Positions 1 through 9,235 of a stretch of 10,049 bases of DNA are shown piece after piece. Each line of letters opens with the position of its first letter. The stretch's first letter is position 1. This DNA comes from Conidiobolus incongruus B7586 (Eukaryota > Entomophthoromycota > Entomophthoromycetes > Entomophthorales > Conidiobolaceae): positions 1 to 10,049 of the forward strand of contig JNEM01014935.1 in NCBI GenBank assembly GCA_000697335.1, written 5' to 3'. The position numbers were made by a program, and so were the translations under genes. Below the pieces are notes generated by a model. That model ran no database searches. It saw nothing but the letters and a program-made list of their open reading frames with translations, and was not told where the DNA came from.

Positions 1-345
1 TTATAAGCAATTAAAAAACTAGCTTATAAGAGAAAAAATTTATATAAAAATATTTAATTAGTATGTGAAATATCAAATTTGAGTCTTTAATAAAAAGAAC
101 TATATTTTAAATATTAGAACTTAGCTAAAATTATAGCAAAAAATTATTTGAAATCAAAATAATTATTAATTTAATATTATTTATTTATTTTTATCTTTAT
201 ATATTAAAATATTTAATTTTTTCAATTGCAAAATTTCCTATTATAAAAATTACAAAGTAATATTTTAAAATATAATTACTTTACTATAATATTTTTAATC
301 TAAAAAATATAATAATAGGAAAAAATTATTATCAATATAATAAAT
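1..345 (+). repeat. Dispersed repeat, copy A (truncated by window edge)
   Basis: This stretch aligns by eye with about 9364-9720 in the same orientation and with about 6090-5820 in the opposite orientation. Shared landmarks in order are a block at 9-29, a CTTTAATAAA block near 85-95, an ATAGCAAAA block near 140, a long run of A/T of matching phase, and ATTACAAAGTAAT near 249-261. Landmark spacing agrees: about 166 bases between the second and last in A and about 170 in B. Bases 9-29 match 9364-9384 without gaps and differ at three sites only. No coding frame is visible. It could be a transposon terminus or a non-autonomous element. The right border near 345 is approximate and the left border lies outside the window. 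Confidence 0.7.
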
Positions 346-980
346 CAATTTATTGTATTTAATTTGAATAATAAAATAATAATTTTATTCATTATTATCA
401 GATATCAAAAATTTGAATAATATTTAAATTATTAGATAAAAGTATTAGTTTTTCTAATTTAAATTTTGATAGATATTTTAATAATTATCAAATTAAATTA
501 AAATATAAATTATATCCCATGTTATTTATCTTTTTGATATTTTTTAAATATTTAATTAAATATTCAATATAATTAAAGGTAATATTTAGTATTTCTTGTT
601 TATTCTATATTTCGATTCTTTTAATTTATATAATATATTTTTTATATTGTTTTATAAAGACAATATCAAGATATATTATAAATATTATTTGATAAAATTC
701 AAAATTTTAAAATAATTTGAATATAATTATATATTATATAGAAATAAAGATATTTTTTTGAATAATATTTAATTAGTAATATTTTAAAAATTATTTGGTT
801 ATAATTAAGAAAATAGAATATATTCAATATCTATATCAAACTTATATAAATATTTATATTTATATCTATCTAATTCATTGGAAAGTTAGTTTATATAGGA
901 TATTAGAAAATAAAATTGAAATTATTTGTGATATATTTTCTGAAATGAAAATATCAATGTAATTTGATATAATTAGTATT
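346..980. other. Very AT-rich non-coding stretch
   Basis: No frame of useful length exists on either strand and G/C bases are rare, mostly as isolated GA, TC or CAA steps. I see no tandem repeat, RNA-like fold or conserved motif. The composition changes sharply around position 1000, where G and C become clearly more common. Confidence 0.6.
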
Positions 981-999
981 ATAAAATCTCAGATTTTAT
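981..999. repeat. Short perfect palindrome at a composition boundary
   Basis: Two perfect 9-base arms (ATAAAATCT and AGATTTTAT) are separated by a single C at 990. It sits where the nearly pure A/T block gives way to the more mixed 1000-4330 block. Short A/T palindromes arise often by chance here, so no function is claimed. Confidence 0.4.
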
Positions 1000-2203
1000 T
1001 TGATTAGGTAAAGCTCCAATACATAAAAAGAAAACAAATTATTAAATAAAATTTTATAAAGATATCTCTTATCTTATGCAACTTAAGCAAAAAAATAATT
1101 AATATTAACCAGCTAGATAAAATCGTCAATATGTGAAAAATGGTACTGAATCAATTGATCCTATTTTAGTAACAAAATCAATAGCTTTGGGCTAATGTTT
1201 GAATTTAGTAATGAAATAATTCATTGAATGTAATAATATATTGACTACCCTTATACCAAAGGCAGTATTTTTCTATTATTTTTCCAAATAGCTAAAAACT
1301 TAATGGTTAGATACTTTTTATGAAAACAATAAATTTAAGAAATAATTTCAATATGATTTTGCTATATCAATGCTTATATTTTTTAATATCAATTTATATA
1401 CTATACTGTGAGGATATTGAATTCTATCAAATTCAATAATTGTTGAGAGTTTAATAATCTAAAATTTAATAAAATATTTTTTAAATAATTTAATGACTAT
1501 TCTTTTTTATGTCTATTTTTATATCAGTCATTATAAAAATTGATTCATAATCGAGTATAATTTTATAAATAATTTTTTATATTTATTCAATTTGGAATGA
1601 ATTATAACAAAAAATTCTCTAACCAAATTGAGATTATAAACTAATAATATAATAAATTATATTCATATCACACAAAACATAAAAATAGAGACAGAATTAT
1701 ATTAAAATTGTTTAATTAGTTTTGGCAAAAAAATCTTTAAAATTGAATTACAAAAAAACATTTATCCAATAAAAACAATTAAAATGAGAATTTTTGATGA
1801 TAAATATGGATTATTTTTATATCAGTTTGTGATATAATCAATATAATAAAAAATAACTATAATTAAATAGAAGCTATATTATATTATAAAAATAACTATC
1901 AATAAAATCAATTTAATCATTGAATCACCATTAAGATCAAGGCGTATAAATTAAAGTAAAAAAATTTCATATTAATTAATGTTTAAACAATATAATTAAA
2001 TTATTAGTTCTTTAAAAATGTTAAATATTTGTCCAAATTAATTGATGTTATTCACTAGCTCTGAAATACCAATATTAATAATGAATTTTTAGTTATAGAA
2101 TAAAATAAACACATCTAACTTTTTTTCATACTTTTAATCTATATAAAGTTTTGAAGTTTTTTTATTTTAAATTGATATTTGCCCGGCAGGTAAAATTTTC
2201 ACC

Positions 2204-2232
2204 AATAAGCATATTGCATAAATATGCTTATT
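2204..2232. repeat. Perfect 12-bp hairpin beside a small GC-rich patch
   Basis: The arms AATAAGCATATT (2204-2215) and AATATGCTTATT (2221-2232) are exact reverse complements with a 5-base loop, GCATA. Each arm contains a GC pair step, so it is less trivial than the pure A/T palindromes elsewhere. About 14 bases upstream lies GCCCGGCAGG at 2181-2190, among the most GC-rich ten bases in the window. It could be the centre of a small foldback element or a transcript hairpin, but no matching terminal repeats or coding sequence are visible around it. Confidence 0.55.
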
Positions 2233-4220
2233 TTTCGGTAATTGATGTATTATAGATTTATTTTGTTAATAGATATTATTATGAATATATAAGATTTTTC
2301 AAGAAATAGGAATCGAGTGATAGATTAAATGTTTTTAGTAAGATAAATTTGGTAATTTGAAAATATTTCAAGTAAAAATAAAAGGATTTGAAAATTTCGT
2401 AACTTATAGGAGAATTGGTAAATTATTAGTCTTAATTAAAAATTGCTGGTTTATTATTTTGGAGACTAAACTATATAATTATTTAATTGTAATTATTTCT
2501 CTTAATACTAACATATATTATAGATATTTAAAATGCAATAAAACTATATAAATAAAAGTTAATATTTTCATTAGAAATGAAGATTTTATTTATTAAAATC
2601 TTTAAAATAATTTTCTGATGAAATTGAAAACCTAAATCAAAAACCTTTGGTATGATCTACTAATATGAATGTAGAATAATCTCTGTATATAGTATGTAAT
2701 ATCAATAAGTATGAGGTTAACATCATTTAGGATAAACTACATGTTTTTATATTTACTTTTAATTCAAAATGTTTTGCTCATAATTAAGACAAAGTTCAAT
2801 ATTTGGCCTGTTTTTTACTATAATTGATGTTTTAAGCCTTAAGTTCAGATAGACTGAAATAATGTTAAAATGTTATCATTGAATAATGTGAAAATTAATC
2901 ATCAGTCTATTTTATATATCCTAACATCAGGTAATCGGTATTCTTTGAATCAAATAATATAATTTATCACAACAAGGTTAGATACATTCATATTGATTTG
3001 AAATTTAAATATTCTTTAATTTATATAGTTTTAATTAGTGCTTTAATCGATATAATGAAGAAGTGTTAAATATTTAATATTTTATCATCATTTTTATCTC
3101 TTGCTCAAAATAAAAAGGATATTGTAATACTCGCATTAGATAAGATATAAGTTGATTAATACATCAATACCATAATCAAGGAAATATATATAAAACTCAA
3201 GAGTTTTACTATATTTACACCTTTCACTTTATTAATTTGAAAATTTGGCTTAATTATTGTAAAATTTTTAATATCTTATAAAATGATCAAGTTTGATCAA
3301 ATATATTTCAAATCAAAATTATACGTTATAATATAAGCAAAAAAATATTAATTTTAAATATTATATATATTTATTGATATCATAAAATCTACTTTGACGG
3401 CAGCAATGAGATATAATAATTAATTTAATATTACACGACATTATTTAATGGAAATGGGGATAGAATGCTTTATTTTTATAATTATGAACCAATATGTAGT
3501 GAACAAGTCATAATACTCTCTGGTTCATATATTGATCCAAAATTATATTCTTTTAAATACAAATTAATGATATATAGTTTTAGCTCCAGATTGGGGAAAA
3601 GATGGTAAAGATATTATATAATTTATCTCTATTTGGATTAAGAAGGAAACAATATAATGTGCATCATTAACAAAAATAATAAAATATAATTAATATTTAA
3701 AAATATACATTTCGATATTATGGATAAGTATATATTAACAATATTACTTTTATTTTTTATTTAGATATAATTTGATACAAAATTATCATCAATTGAAATA
3801 TATTTTTCACATAATTTATATCAAATTTAGTTGTTCCAGAAAACGGACCTAAGATAGGAGATAGTTTATCATATTTTTAGTCTATCAAATCATGTTACCA
3901 ATTTTCACCAATATAAGAATCTAAACTGAAACAGATTCATCTTTACACTCAACTATGATTCTGTTTTTACACATAAAAGTGGATTTAAATATATCATAAA
4001 CTGGTTTATTCAAATCTATTGATATTTATCTTTAAAAACTATAATTATATAAAATAAAATATTAGTTATTATACACTTAAAATCTTTTTATTATTTAAAA
4101 TTAGTAATTTTTTGTTTGATTTTATCAAATTGAGAAAAATTTATTATGAAATTATCACATAAGAAAAGTTAATTTAACCATATATATTCTCTTGTTATTT
4201 TACCATTTATAAAATTATAT

Positions 4221-4240
4221 CCGATTTTCCGATTTCGAAA
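4221..4240. promoter_or_regulatory. Tandem CCGATTT motif with TTTCGAAA palindrome
   Basis: An 8-base unit, CCGATTTT then CCGATTTC, is repeated head to tail at 4221-4236 and runs into the palindrome TTTCGAAA at 4233-4240. Three CpG steps within 20 bases are conspicuous in DNA this poor in G and C. It lies about 120 bases before the receptor ATG, a plausible place for an upstream activator site. A second palindrome, ATTGATCAAT, is at 4283-4292. The regulatory role is inferred from position only. Confidence 0.25.
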
Positions 4241-4309
4241 ATGAGGACAGGTTTTAATATTGAGATCAAGTTGATTTTGATAATTGATCAATAGAGTTAA
4301 TAAACATAG

Positions 4310-4318
4310 TATAAAATA
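4310..4318 (+). promoter_or_regulatory. TATA-like box of the receptor gene
   Basis: TATAAAATA lies 41-49 bases before the receptor ATG at 4359. If transcription starts about 30 bases downstream, the 5' leader would be about 20 bases long. Similar A/T strings occur by chance throughout this window, so the call rests on position and on the TATAAA core. Confidence 0.3.
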
Positions 4319-4358
4319 AGTTAATATAATCATTTTGTCTAATTTAAATTTAATTAAT

Positions 4359-5348
4359 ATGAAATTTCAACCAGATCAAAGTATAACTGGACTAGTATTG
4401 GCCATGATAGAATTCATAATATCAATAATATCGATATTTCTGAACATATTTGTATCCCATATATTGGTCAGGAGGATGGGATTAACTCAGAGTGATACTG
4501 TTGTCTCTTTCATATTATGTATGGTTGATATTATTATTGGTATATATTCAACAGTAAATTTGATTTTGATATGGATTACTGATCATCACATTTTACAAAA
4601 TAACGTATATTGTCAAATTAATGGCTTTCTCTTCATCGTAACTGGCGCCGCAACAATTCAATCCATTATGATATTGGGAATCCTAAGATACATAGCGATT
4701 TGCCATAAGAAGATTTTCTCTATCAAGTTTTGGGTATTGGTCAATACTTGTGTCATAATTTTAGATATACTCTTTGGTCTTTATCCTGCAATTGCACATT
4801 ATTTTATAATGTTTCCCTCTCAAAAATATTGCGGTTTCAATCTTTCTCAAAATTTTCTACCAAATTTGTTTTATTACTTGGTAGCTCTTGTTGGTATAAA
4901 TTTCATTATTGTTATTTTATTCTGTTATTATAGAATTGGAAGATTCTACTCTGACTACATAAAGCAAATCCAAAATCAAAATCAAGATTATATTAGTATG
5001 CATCCCAAGGAATCGATGAACTTTTATTCAAATTCAACTAATCAGAAACTGGTCGATAATCGACAAAATGCAGAAAGTAATCTTAACAGCTCATTAATCA
5101 AATTATATATTATGATCGCTATTTACATTCTTGAAATTATACCAGTCTTAGGCCTTCAAACATTATTTAGGATCATGGAGCAATATCCACCACTCTTCGT
5201 TGATCATATTATAACATTAGTTTCCCTCTTTATCCCTTTGACGAACCCTTTGTTCATTTTATTCTTTCATGAAGAGACGAATCAAGAATTAAATGCTATG
5301 TTTACAATATTTTGTTTTAAATTTTTGAAATTATTAAAAAAAACATAA
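4359..5348 (+). CDS. Rhodopsin-class (class A) G-protein-coupled receptor, seven-helix
   Basis: This is a 329-residue membrane receptor, expected to pass an outside signal to a heterotrimeric G protein; the ligand is unknown. I start it at ATG 4359, the first ATG of the frame, with A at -3; the open frame reaches 24 bases further only through a TTG at 4335. Approximate helices are 11-37, 47-73, 83-115, 124-150, 169-192, 247-270 and 279-303. Class A landmarks are N29 (1.50), D57 (2.50), C85 (3.25) paired with C158 in the second outer loop, R110-Y111 (3.50), P262 (6.50) and N296-P297 (7.49-7.50). Departures are Leu for Asp/Glu before R110, Ile for the CWxP Trp, Ile for the NPxxY Tyr, and no usual TM5 proline. 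Outer loop two has an N-glycosylation sequon at N161. The third inner loop, 193-245, is Gln/Asn-rich. A basic amphipathic tail follows TM7. There is no intron or frame break. Fungal class A receptor is the likely family; subfamily is unknown. Confidence 0.85.
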   Translation: MKFQPDQSITGLVLAMIEFIISIISIFLNIFVSHILVRRMGLTQSDTVVSFILCMVDIIIGIYSTVNLILIWITDHHILQNNVYCQINGFLFIVTGAATIQSIMILGILRYIAICHKKIFSIKFWVLVNTCVIILDILFGLYPAIAHYFIMFPSQKYCGFNLSQNFLPNLFYYLVALVGINFIIVILFCYYRIGRFYSDYIKQIQNQNQDYISMHPKESMNFYSNSTNQKLVDNRQNAESNLNSSLIKLYIMIAIYILEIIPVLGLQTLFRIMEQYPPLFVDHIITLVSLFIPLTNPLFILFFHEETNQELNAMFTIFCFKFLKLLKKT

Positions 5349-5385
5349 TAAACAATATTAAACTTATCAAGTATGATTCTTTTTA

Positions 5386-5412
5386 ACTTTTGAAAATAAA
5401 TTCGTCAAAAGT
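5386..5412 (+). terminator. 3' hairpin with AATAAA in its loop (candidate poly(A) signal)
   Basis: Perfect 8-base arms, ACTTTTGA at 5386-5393 and TCAAAAGT at 5405-5412, enclose an 11-base loop that contains AATAAA at 5395-5400. GATTC and GAATC outside the arms could extend the stem past a bulge. It starts 38 bases after the receptor stop, a sensible position for 3'-end formation. Another AATAAA overlaps the stop itself at 5347-5352. AATAAA is common in this DNA, so this is a candidate only. Confidence 0.35.
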
Positions 5413-5419
5413 GAATCAA

Positions 5420-5820
5420 ATTGGATCATTTTTATTAAGTCCTTCATGGAGTCTAGAGAACCAAAAGAAGTAAGCCACAATATTAACCTTGAAAGATTAG
5501 TTTAAGTCAGTTAGATAGGAAATAGCTAAGTTTTTATCATGATACAAGTTTCAATACTTTTACACAATATTAAGGAAAATGGAAACTTTCTTAAGATTTA
5601 AATTTTTATAAAAAATATATAATTTCAATATACTTATATTGAATTATATATACTAGAGATGATAACCTGTTGATAAAAATAGATCATTTTTTGTTATGCA
5701 AGTTTATTTTAAATCAATAGATGATCAATTTTAAATTAGTTTAATATCTTTATTTAAAATATATCCTAACATATATAAACATAAATAATAAAATTAATAT
5801 TATCTATAATAATATTATTA
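5420..5820. other. 3' flank of the receptor gene, no gene seen
   Basis: The first 200 bases have the same mixed composition as the receptor surroundings, then the sequence becomes A/T-dominated. The only ATG-started frame worth a look is a 19-codon one at 5446, too short to support. No repeat or RNA-like structure was recognised. Confidence 0.5.
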
Positions 5821-6200
5821 ATTCAATTAATTGTAATTTATTAATTTGTAATTTAAAGTTGTAATAACTTTGGTAATTAGAATAAATTAATATTTTGATA
5901 TAAAATATAAAAATAATAATGTATAATAAAATCAAAAATTTGCTTTACTATTAAGAACTTTTCTTATATAATTGTTAAATATCTAATATTTAAAAAATAT
6001 CTTTTATTAAAGACTTAAATATAATGTTTTATAAACCAATTAAATTATTTTGCAAAATATTTCTTTCCTATAAGTTTATTTTTAATTATTTGAAATAAAT
6101 TTAATCATATAGTCTAGAGTATAAAAATTATACAAAATATGGTAGTTTTAGTTAATTTTTTTAACTAAAATCTTTTATATCTTTGAATTTATCTATTTTA
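5820..6200 (-). repeat. Dispersed repeat, copy C (inverted)
   Basis: Read on the minus strand, this matches copies A and B. The clearest block is GTCTTTAATAAAA (about 6015-6003) followed by TTTTAAATATTAGA, as in copy A near 83-117. AATTAAAAA near 6088 matches copy A near 10-18, and TTTTGCAAAA near 6050 matches copy B near 9397. An ATTACAAATTAAT block near 5852 keeps about the same distance as its counterpart in A. Upstream of the part shared with A, about 6100-6200 also resembles 9255-9360 of copy B, including CTAGA and ATATGATTA landmarks. The alignment has many substitutions and small gaps, and both borders are approximate. Confidence 0.6.
6146..6170. repeat. Perfect 10-bp hairpin within repeat copy C
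   Basis: TTTTAGTTAA at 6146-6155 and TTAACTAAAA at 6161-6170 are exact reverse complements around a loop of five T. It lies within the part of copy C that corresponds to about 9290 in copy B, where the same hairpin is not obvious, so it is probably incidental. Confidence 0.35.
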
Positions 6201-7638
6201 CAATTATCATTCAAATTAATAAGTCTTTTTATATTATTTTAAAAATATTATTTAATAATAATTTTATTTTAAATACCTATTAATAATTAATTATAATTTT
6301 TTTTTTGTTTGAGAACTAAATCTGAATTATAAATTTTTTATATTTATTATAAAAAAATATCTATTTATTAATATAATATTTATTTATAATAATTTGTAAA
6401 AATATTTAAAATTATTATTCCAATATTTTCATTTATGATTTGATAAAAGATTATATAAAATAATCTCAAATTTTTCTTTTATAATAATTTTATATAAAAT
6501 CTCGGCTTTCTAATAATATTTGAATAATTTTTAATTAATTATTCTGATTTTTTTTAGATTTAATTAAATTAAAATATATTTATTGTATATTTTAGTTAAT
6601 AAATTTAAGTTTATATTTAAATATATATAAAATATTCATGAAATTAATATCAAAACATTCTAAAATCTTTGAATATATATAAAATAGCATTTGTTAATAA
6701 ATTATATGATTTTTCCTATATATTTAATAATAATATTACTATAGAATTAAAAAAAATAGGAAATTTTTAATTTCTAATTTTTCAGATATATTAATCATTT
6801 TAAATCAAAAGATATATACAAAGCAAATAGGAAAATAAATAGTTTTGAATTAAATATATATATATATATATATAATTTTGCTTTTGATTAAAGAATTAAT
6901 TTTTCAAAATTGATTATTTAAATTGATTTTACTTAAACTAAATAATAGCTATCAAAAGTCTTTTATTTGAATATCTATAAAGCTTAACCATAAACCCTCT
7001 CAAATTATTTAAAATTTACAAGTAGCTTTTGATAATAAAATATTATCATAATTAATAATCTATTGTGAGGTAAATTACTTTAAGAGAAAAACTACCGAAA
7101 ATTTGCTAAAATTTAGAAGACTAATTTTAACTATTACTATTCTAATTATTAATGAAATGAAAAAAATATATTGAAAAGTACTTTTTTATTTCAGCTAGAG
7201 AATTATCAAGACATTTTTATATTAACATATAAGTATTATACACATATTAAAGTTTAAATTAAAATTTATTGATAAAAATATAAAATGGGTATCTTATAAT
7301 TTAATTAAAGCTTAAAAAAATAGAGTAGCTATTATTAAATAAAATTTACTAAAGTATAGCTTTAAACCAAAGCTTTTATAATAAATTATTACAATTGTTG
7401 AATCTTAGATTCTCTTGTATAATCCTTTATTAAAATATAAATTAAGGTGTTGGATTAAGCCAAAATCAACCTTTTTTATCAATTTCTTTTAATAAGCATT
7501 TTATTAATAAATAAATATTAATTGTTATAATGGATTATAATGTCATATAATATTTTTATTTAGTTCTTAAAGGAAAACCAATCAGTAATAAGTTTTATAT
7601 TTTATATATAAATGAAACTATTTTTAATTAATATTCTT
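6200..7638. other. Extremely AT-rich interval, no gene recognised
   Basis: Both strands are dense in stops and no frame reads like a known protein. G/C bases are scarce, with slight enrichment at about 6985-7010, 7060-7130 and 7440-7475. If the inverted copies C and B are the ends of one larger element, this would be its left interior, emptied by mutation. I see no motif that names it. Confidence 0.45.
6803..6889. repeat. (AT)11 run inside an imperfect palindrome
   Basis: An alternating AT run at 6854-6875 is flanked by perfect 9-base arms, AATCAAAAG at 6803-6811 and CTTTTGATT at 6881-6889. An inner pair, CAAAGCAAAT near 6819-6828 and ATTTTGCTTTTG near 6875-6886, is also roughly complementary. 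Such AT runs extrude cruciforms and can grow by slippage. It may be a foldback element or simple-repeat expansion within a palindrome. Confidence 0.45.
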
Positions 7639-7661
7639 AATAAGACTTGAGAAGTCTTATT
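7639..7661. repeat. Perfect 10-bp hairpin next to the Tc1-like element
   Basis: AATAAGACTT at 7639-7648 and AAGTCTTATT at 7652-7661 are exact reverse complements around GAG. It ends within about ten bases of the outer end of the left terminal repeat of the transposon, so it lies in the insertion-site flank. A palindromic target preference or chance could explain it. Confidence 0.45.
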
Positions 7662-7673
7662 ATTTTATATACT

Positions 7674-7884
7674 AACCTACAAAAATAAGTTATAAAATTA
7701 AAAATATCTATATTTTTACTAATAACTTGATTAATATTTAATAAAATAAACCTAAATTAAATAATTAAGATCTGTTATATGTATTAATAATATATATTAT
7801 TAAATGATAATATTTAGCTATTAATTGGCTAAAATATAAACCTTTAAATTTTACTTATGATAAGTTATAAATTTATAGGTTTTT
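7674..7884 (+). repeat. Left terminal inverted repeat of the Tc1-like element
   Basis: This pairs with the reverse complement of 9023-9235. The outer block AAGTTATAAAATTAAAAATA matches the other arm with one change, and the inner block TCATAAATTTATAGGTTTTT of the right arm appears here as TTATAAATTTATAGGTTTTT. The middle has substitutions and small gaps. The inner end also contains a palindrome of its own, about 7840-7884, with AAACCT and AGGTTT at its tips. The transposase stop lies 15 bases inside the repeat. Confidence 0.75.
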
Positions 7885-7898
7885 GGTGATGAAAAAAA

Positions 7899-8914
7899 TT
7901 AAAACTTAATATATTTATCTGAAGCTTTTTTAACTTTTTTAAGTTTATAGGGTATAAAATCAAGTAACTTTTTATATTAGAAGGGGTTAATCCTATTTTA
8001 TGCTTCTTGAATATATTTTTAAAGTTGATTTAAATATTTTGTTAGGGGGAAAGTTTTAATAGCTTTTTTTAACTAATCCAAAAGATATTCAATTAAATTA
8101 AGGTTAAGAGATTAAAAAAGTTACTTTATAACTATTATCTTGTTATTTTTAAGCTATTTGGTAGTAAAGGCTATAATATAATAAAAGTCATTATTTTGCT
8201 GGAAAATAATATTAGCTTTGTTTAACTTATATTATTTAATAGTTTTTGTCAATTTATTATTTAAAATATTTTAATATATCTTAATATTAATTCCCTTATT
8301 AATTTTACAAAAATACCTTATACCTAAAGATAATAGATATCACTAATCAATAATTAACCTACCATTGTACTTTTTGGTAAAATTAACATAATGATCATAA
8401 AGTAATTTTGTATCTTCTTTAAAATATCTAGTTTTTCTATTAGATCTACTAAAATATATTTTTATTTCATTAGATTAAATAACTTTATTATAATTAATTT
8501 TAGTTTAACATTAATAATGATATTTAAACTTTTACCTAGTTTTATAATGGGATTTTTTTAGTTAGGGGTGTTTTTTCTTAAGATATAAGTGATATCTATG
8601 TTAATATAAAGCACATATAATAATATTAATTATAATTAATATTCTTACATAGTTTTATAGTTCCTGTTATATTTCTACAGCAATATTATATTTGCTTATA
8701 CTAACTAACCTATAAATATACTTCTGATTATGTTTATTTATAATTTTAACATACTTAAGTTTAAGTTTAAATATGTTTTTATTATTATTCTTAAAAAAAT
8801 TAACTATAATAAACTAATTAATATTAATAATTGTAACAATATCATAAGTTGATTTAATTTTTCAGATAGTTGATTAATATAAAAATAGATTTTTTTAAAG
8901 ATAGATTTAAGCAT
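7899..8914 (-). pseudogene. Tc1-like DD34E transposase relic
   Basis: Reading from ATG 8914-8912 to TAA 7901-7899 gives about 338 codons, the normal length for a Tc1 transposase, a nuclear enzyme that cuts and pastes at TA sites. Codons from about 8797 to the stop lie in one frame broken by stop codons only. The N-terminal helix-turn-helix part reads in a different frame, implying one indel. Recognisable parts in order are LSEKLNQLMILLQ (first helices), YNIAVEI then QEL, SNE at 8474-8466 for SDE, a TVKYGGGS-like stretch before WGC at 8378-8336, FQQNND for FQQDND, NLNLIEYL for DLNPIEYL, and a C-terminal KKLLDFIPYKLKKVKKA like the family's LLDSMPRR region. Catalytic D1 (8471-8469) and D2 (8195-8193) are both AAT, Asn. 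The Glu (8090-8088) is intact, with exactly 34 residues between D2 and E. D1 and D2 are 92 codons apart. Confidence 0.9.
8622..8643. repeat. Perfect 22-bp A/T palindrome
   Basis: AATATTAATTA followed by TAATTAATATT is an exact palindrome without a spacer, inside the N-terminal half of the transposase relic. It contains only A and T, so it may have arisen by decay of coding sequence. No function is implied. Confidence 0.35.
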
Positions 8915-9022
8915 AATAATATTAATAAAAATAGTTTAATATATCTATAAAATATTATATAAAATAATAACAAAAAGAGAAAAAAATATGGTAATATATT
9001 GTTAAATATATCCTTTTATCTT

Positions 9023-9235
9023 AAAAACCTATAAATTTATGACTTATTTTAGTTAAATATTAAAGATTGATATTTTTGCTAATAGTTTACTAAAAATATC
9101 TAAATATATTTATTTATTATAAAATAATATACCTTAATTATAAATAATAGTTTCAAATAATCTAATATATACAATTGTTTTAGTTATATATTAAAATATA
9201 TATATTTTTGATTTTATAACTTATATTTACAAGTT
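9023..9235 (-). repeat. Right terminal inverted repeat of the Tc1-like element
   Basis: This is the reverse-complement partner of 7674-7884, of nearly equal length (213 and 211 bases). The inner end, AAAAACCTATAAATTTATGA, and the outer end, TTATAACTTATATTTACAAG, are the best-conserved parts. The transposase ATG lies about 108 bases inside it, leaving room for a short leader. Copy B of the dispersed repeat begins almost immediately outside this end. Confidence 0.75.

Larger units (their letters stand above)
1000..4330. other. Long gene-free interval, possibly eroded genic DNA
   Basis: This interval is visibly richer in G and C than both flanks but carries no intact gene. Some plus-strand frames look protein-like between stops, notably about 1012-1395 and about 2281-3200, and most interruptions there are TAA or TAG where CAA or CAG would be plausible. 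However, stop density in these frames is roughly what AT-rich random sequence gives, and neighbouring frames can also look protein-like, so I do not call genes. The longest open stretch, about 64 codons at 2357-2551, opens only with TTG and has no ATG. The interval may be ancient pseudogenic DNA or ordinary intergenic DNA. Confidence 0.5.

Noticed and set aside
2357-2551. A 64-codon open stretch on the plus strand
   Set aside because: It opens only with TTG, contains no ATG, has no recognisable domain and is biased to Ile, Lys, Leu, Tyr and Asn as chance AT-rich frames are.
3429-3605. A roughly 58-codon open frame with NGNGDRMLYFYNYEPICS, loosely like the DUF4091 (GH123-like) GDGLLFYPG region
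   Set aside because: The likeness is a handful of residues, there is no ATG-led gene around it, and upstream motifs of that family are not seen.
3766-3870. A minus-strand open stretch with ILGPFSGTT, loosely like a class C receptor ligand domain
   Set aside because: It has only about 36 codons, no start, and no further family residues in the flanks.
1000-4330. Alternative genetic code with TAA/TAG read as glutamine
   Set aside because: The receptor uses only CAA and CAG for its 17 glutamines and ends in TAATAA, and the stop usage in the other frames matches random AT-rich sequence.
4335-4358. Longer receptor form starting at TTG 4335
   Set aside because: The host looks eukaryotic, where ATG starts are the rule. 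The first ATG in frame is 4359 and the added eight residues are not needed for helix 1.
4730-4933. A 67-codon frame inside the receptor
   Set aside because: It is an out-of-frame shadow of receptor helices 4 and 5 with no family features.
5446-5505. A 19-codon ATG frame after the receptor
   Set aside because: It is too short and without context to support as a gene.
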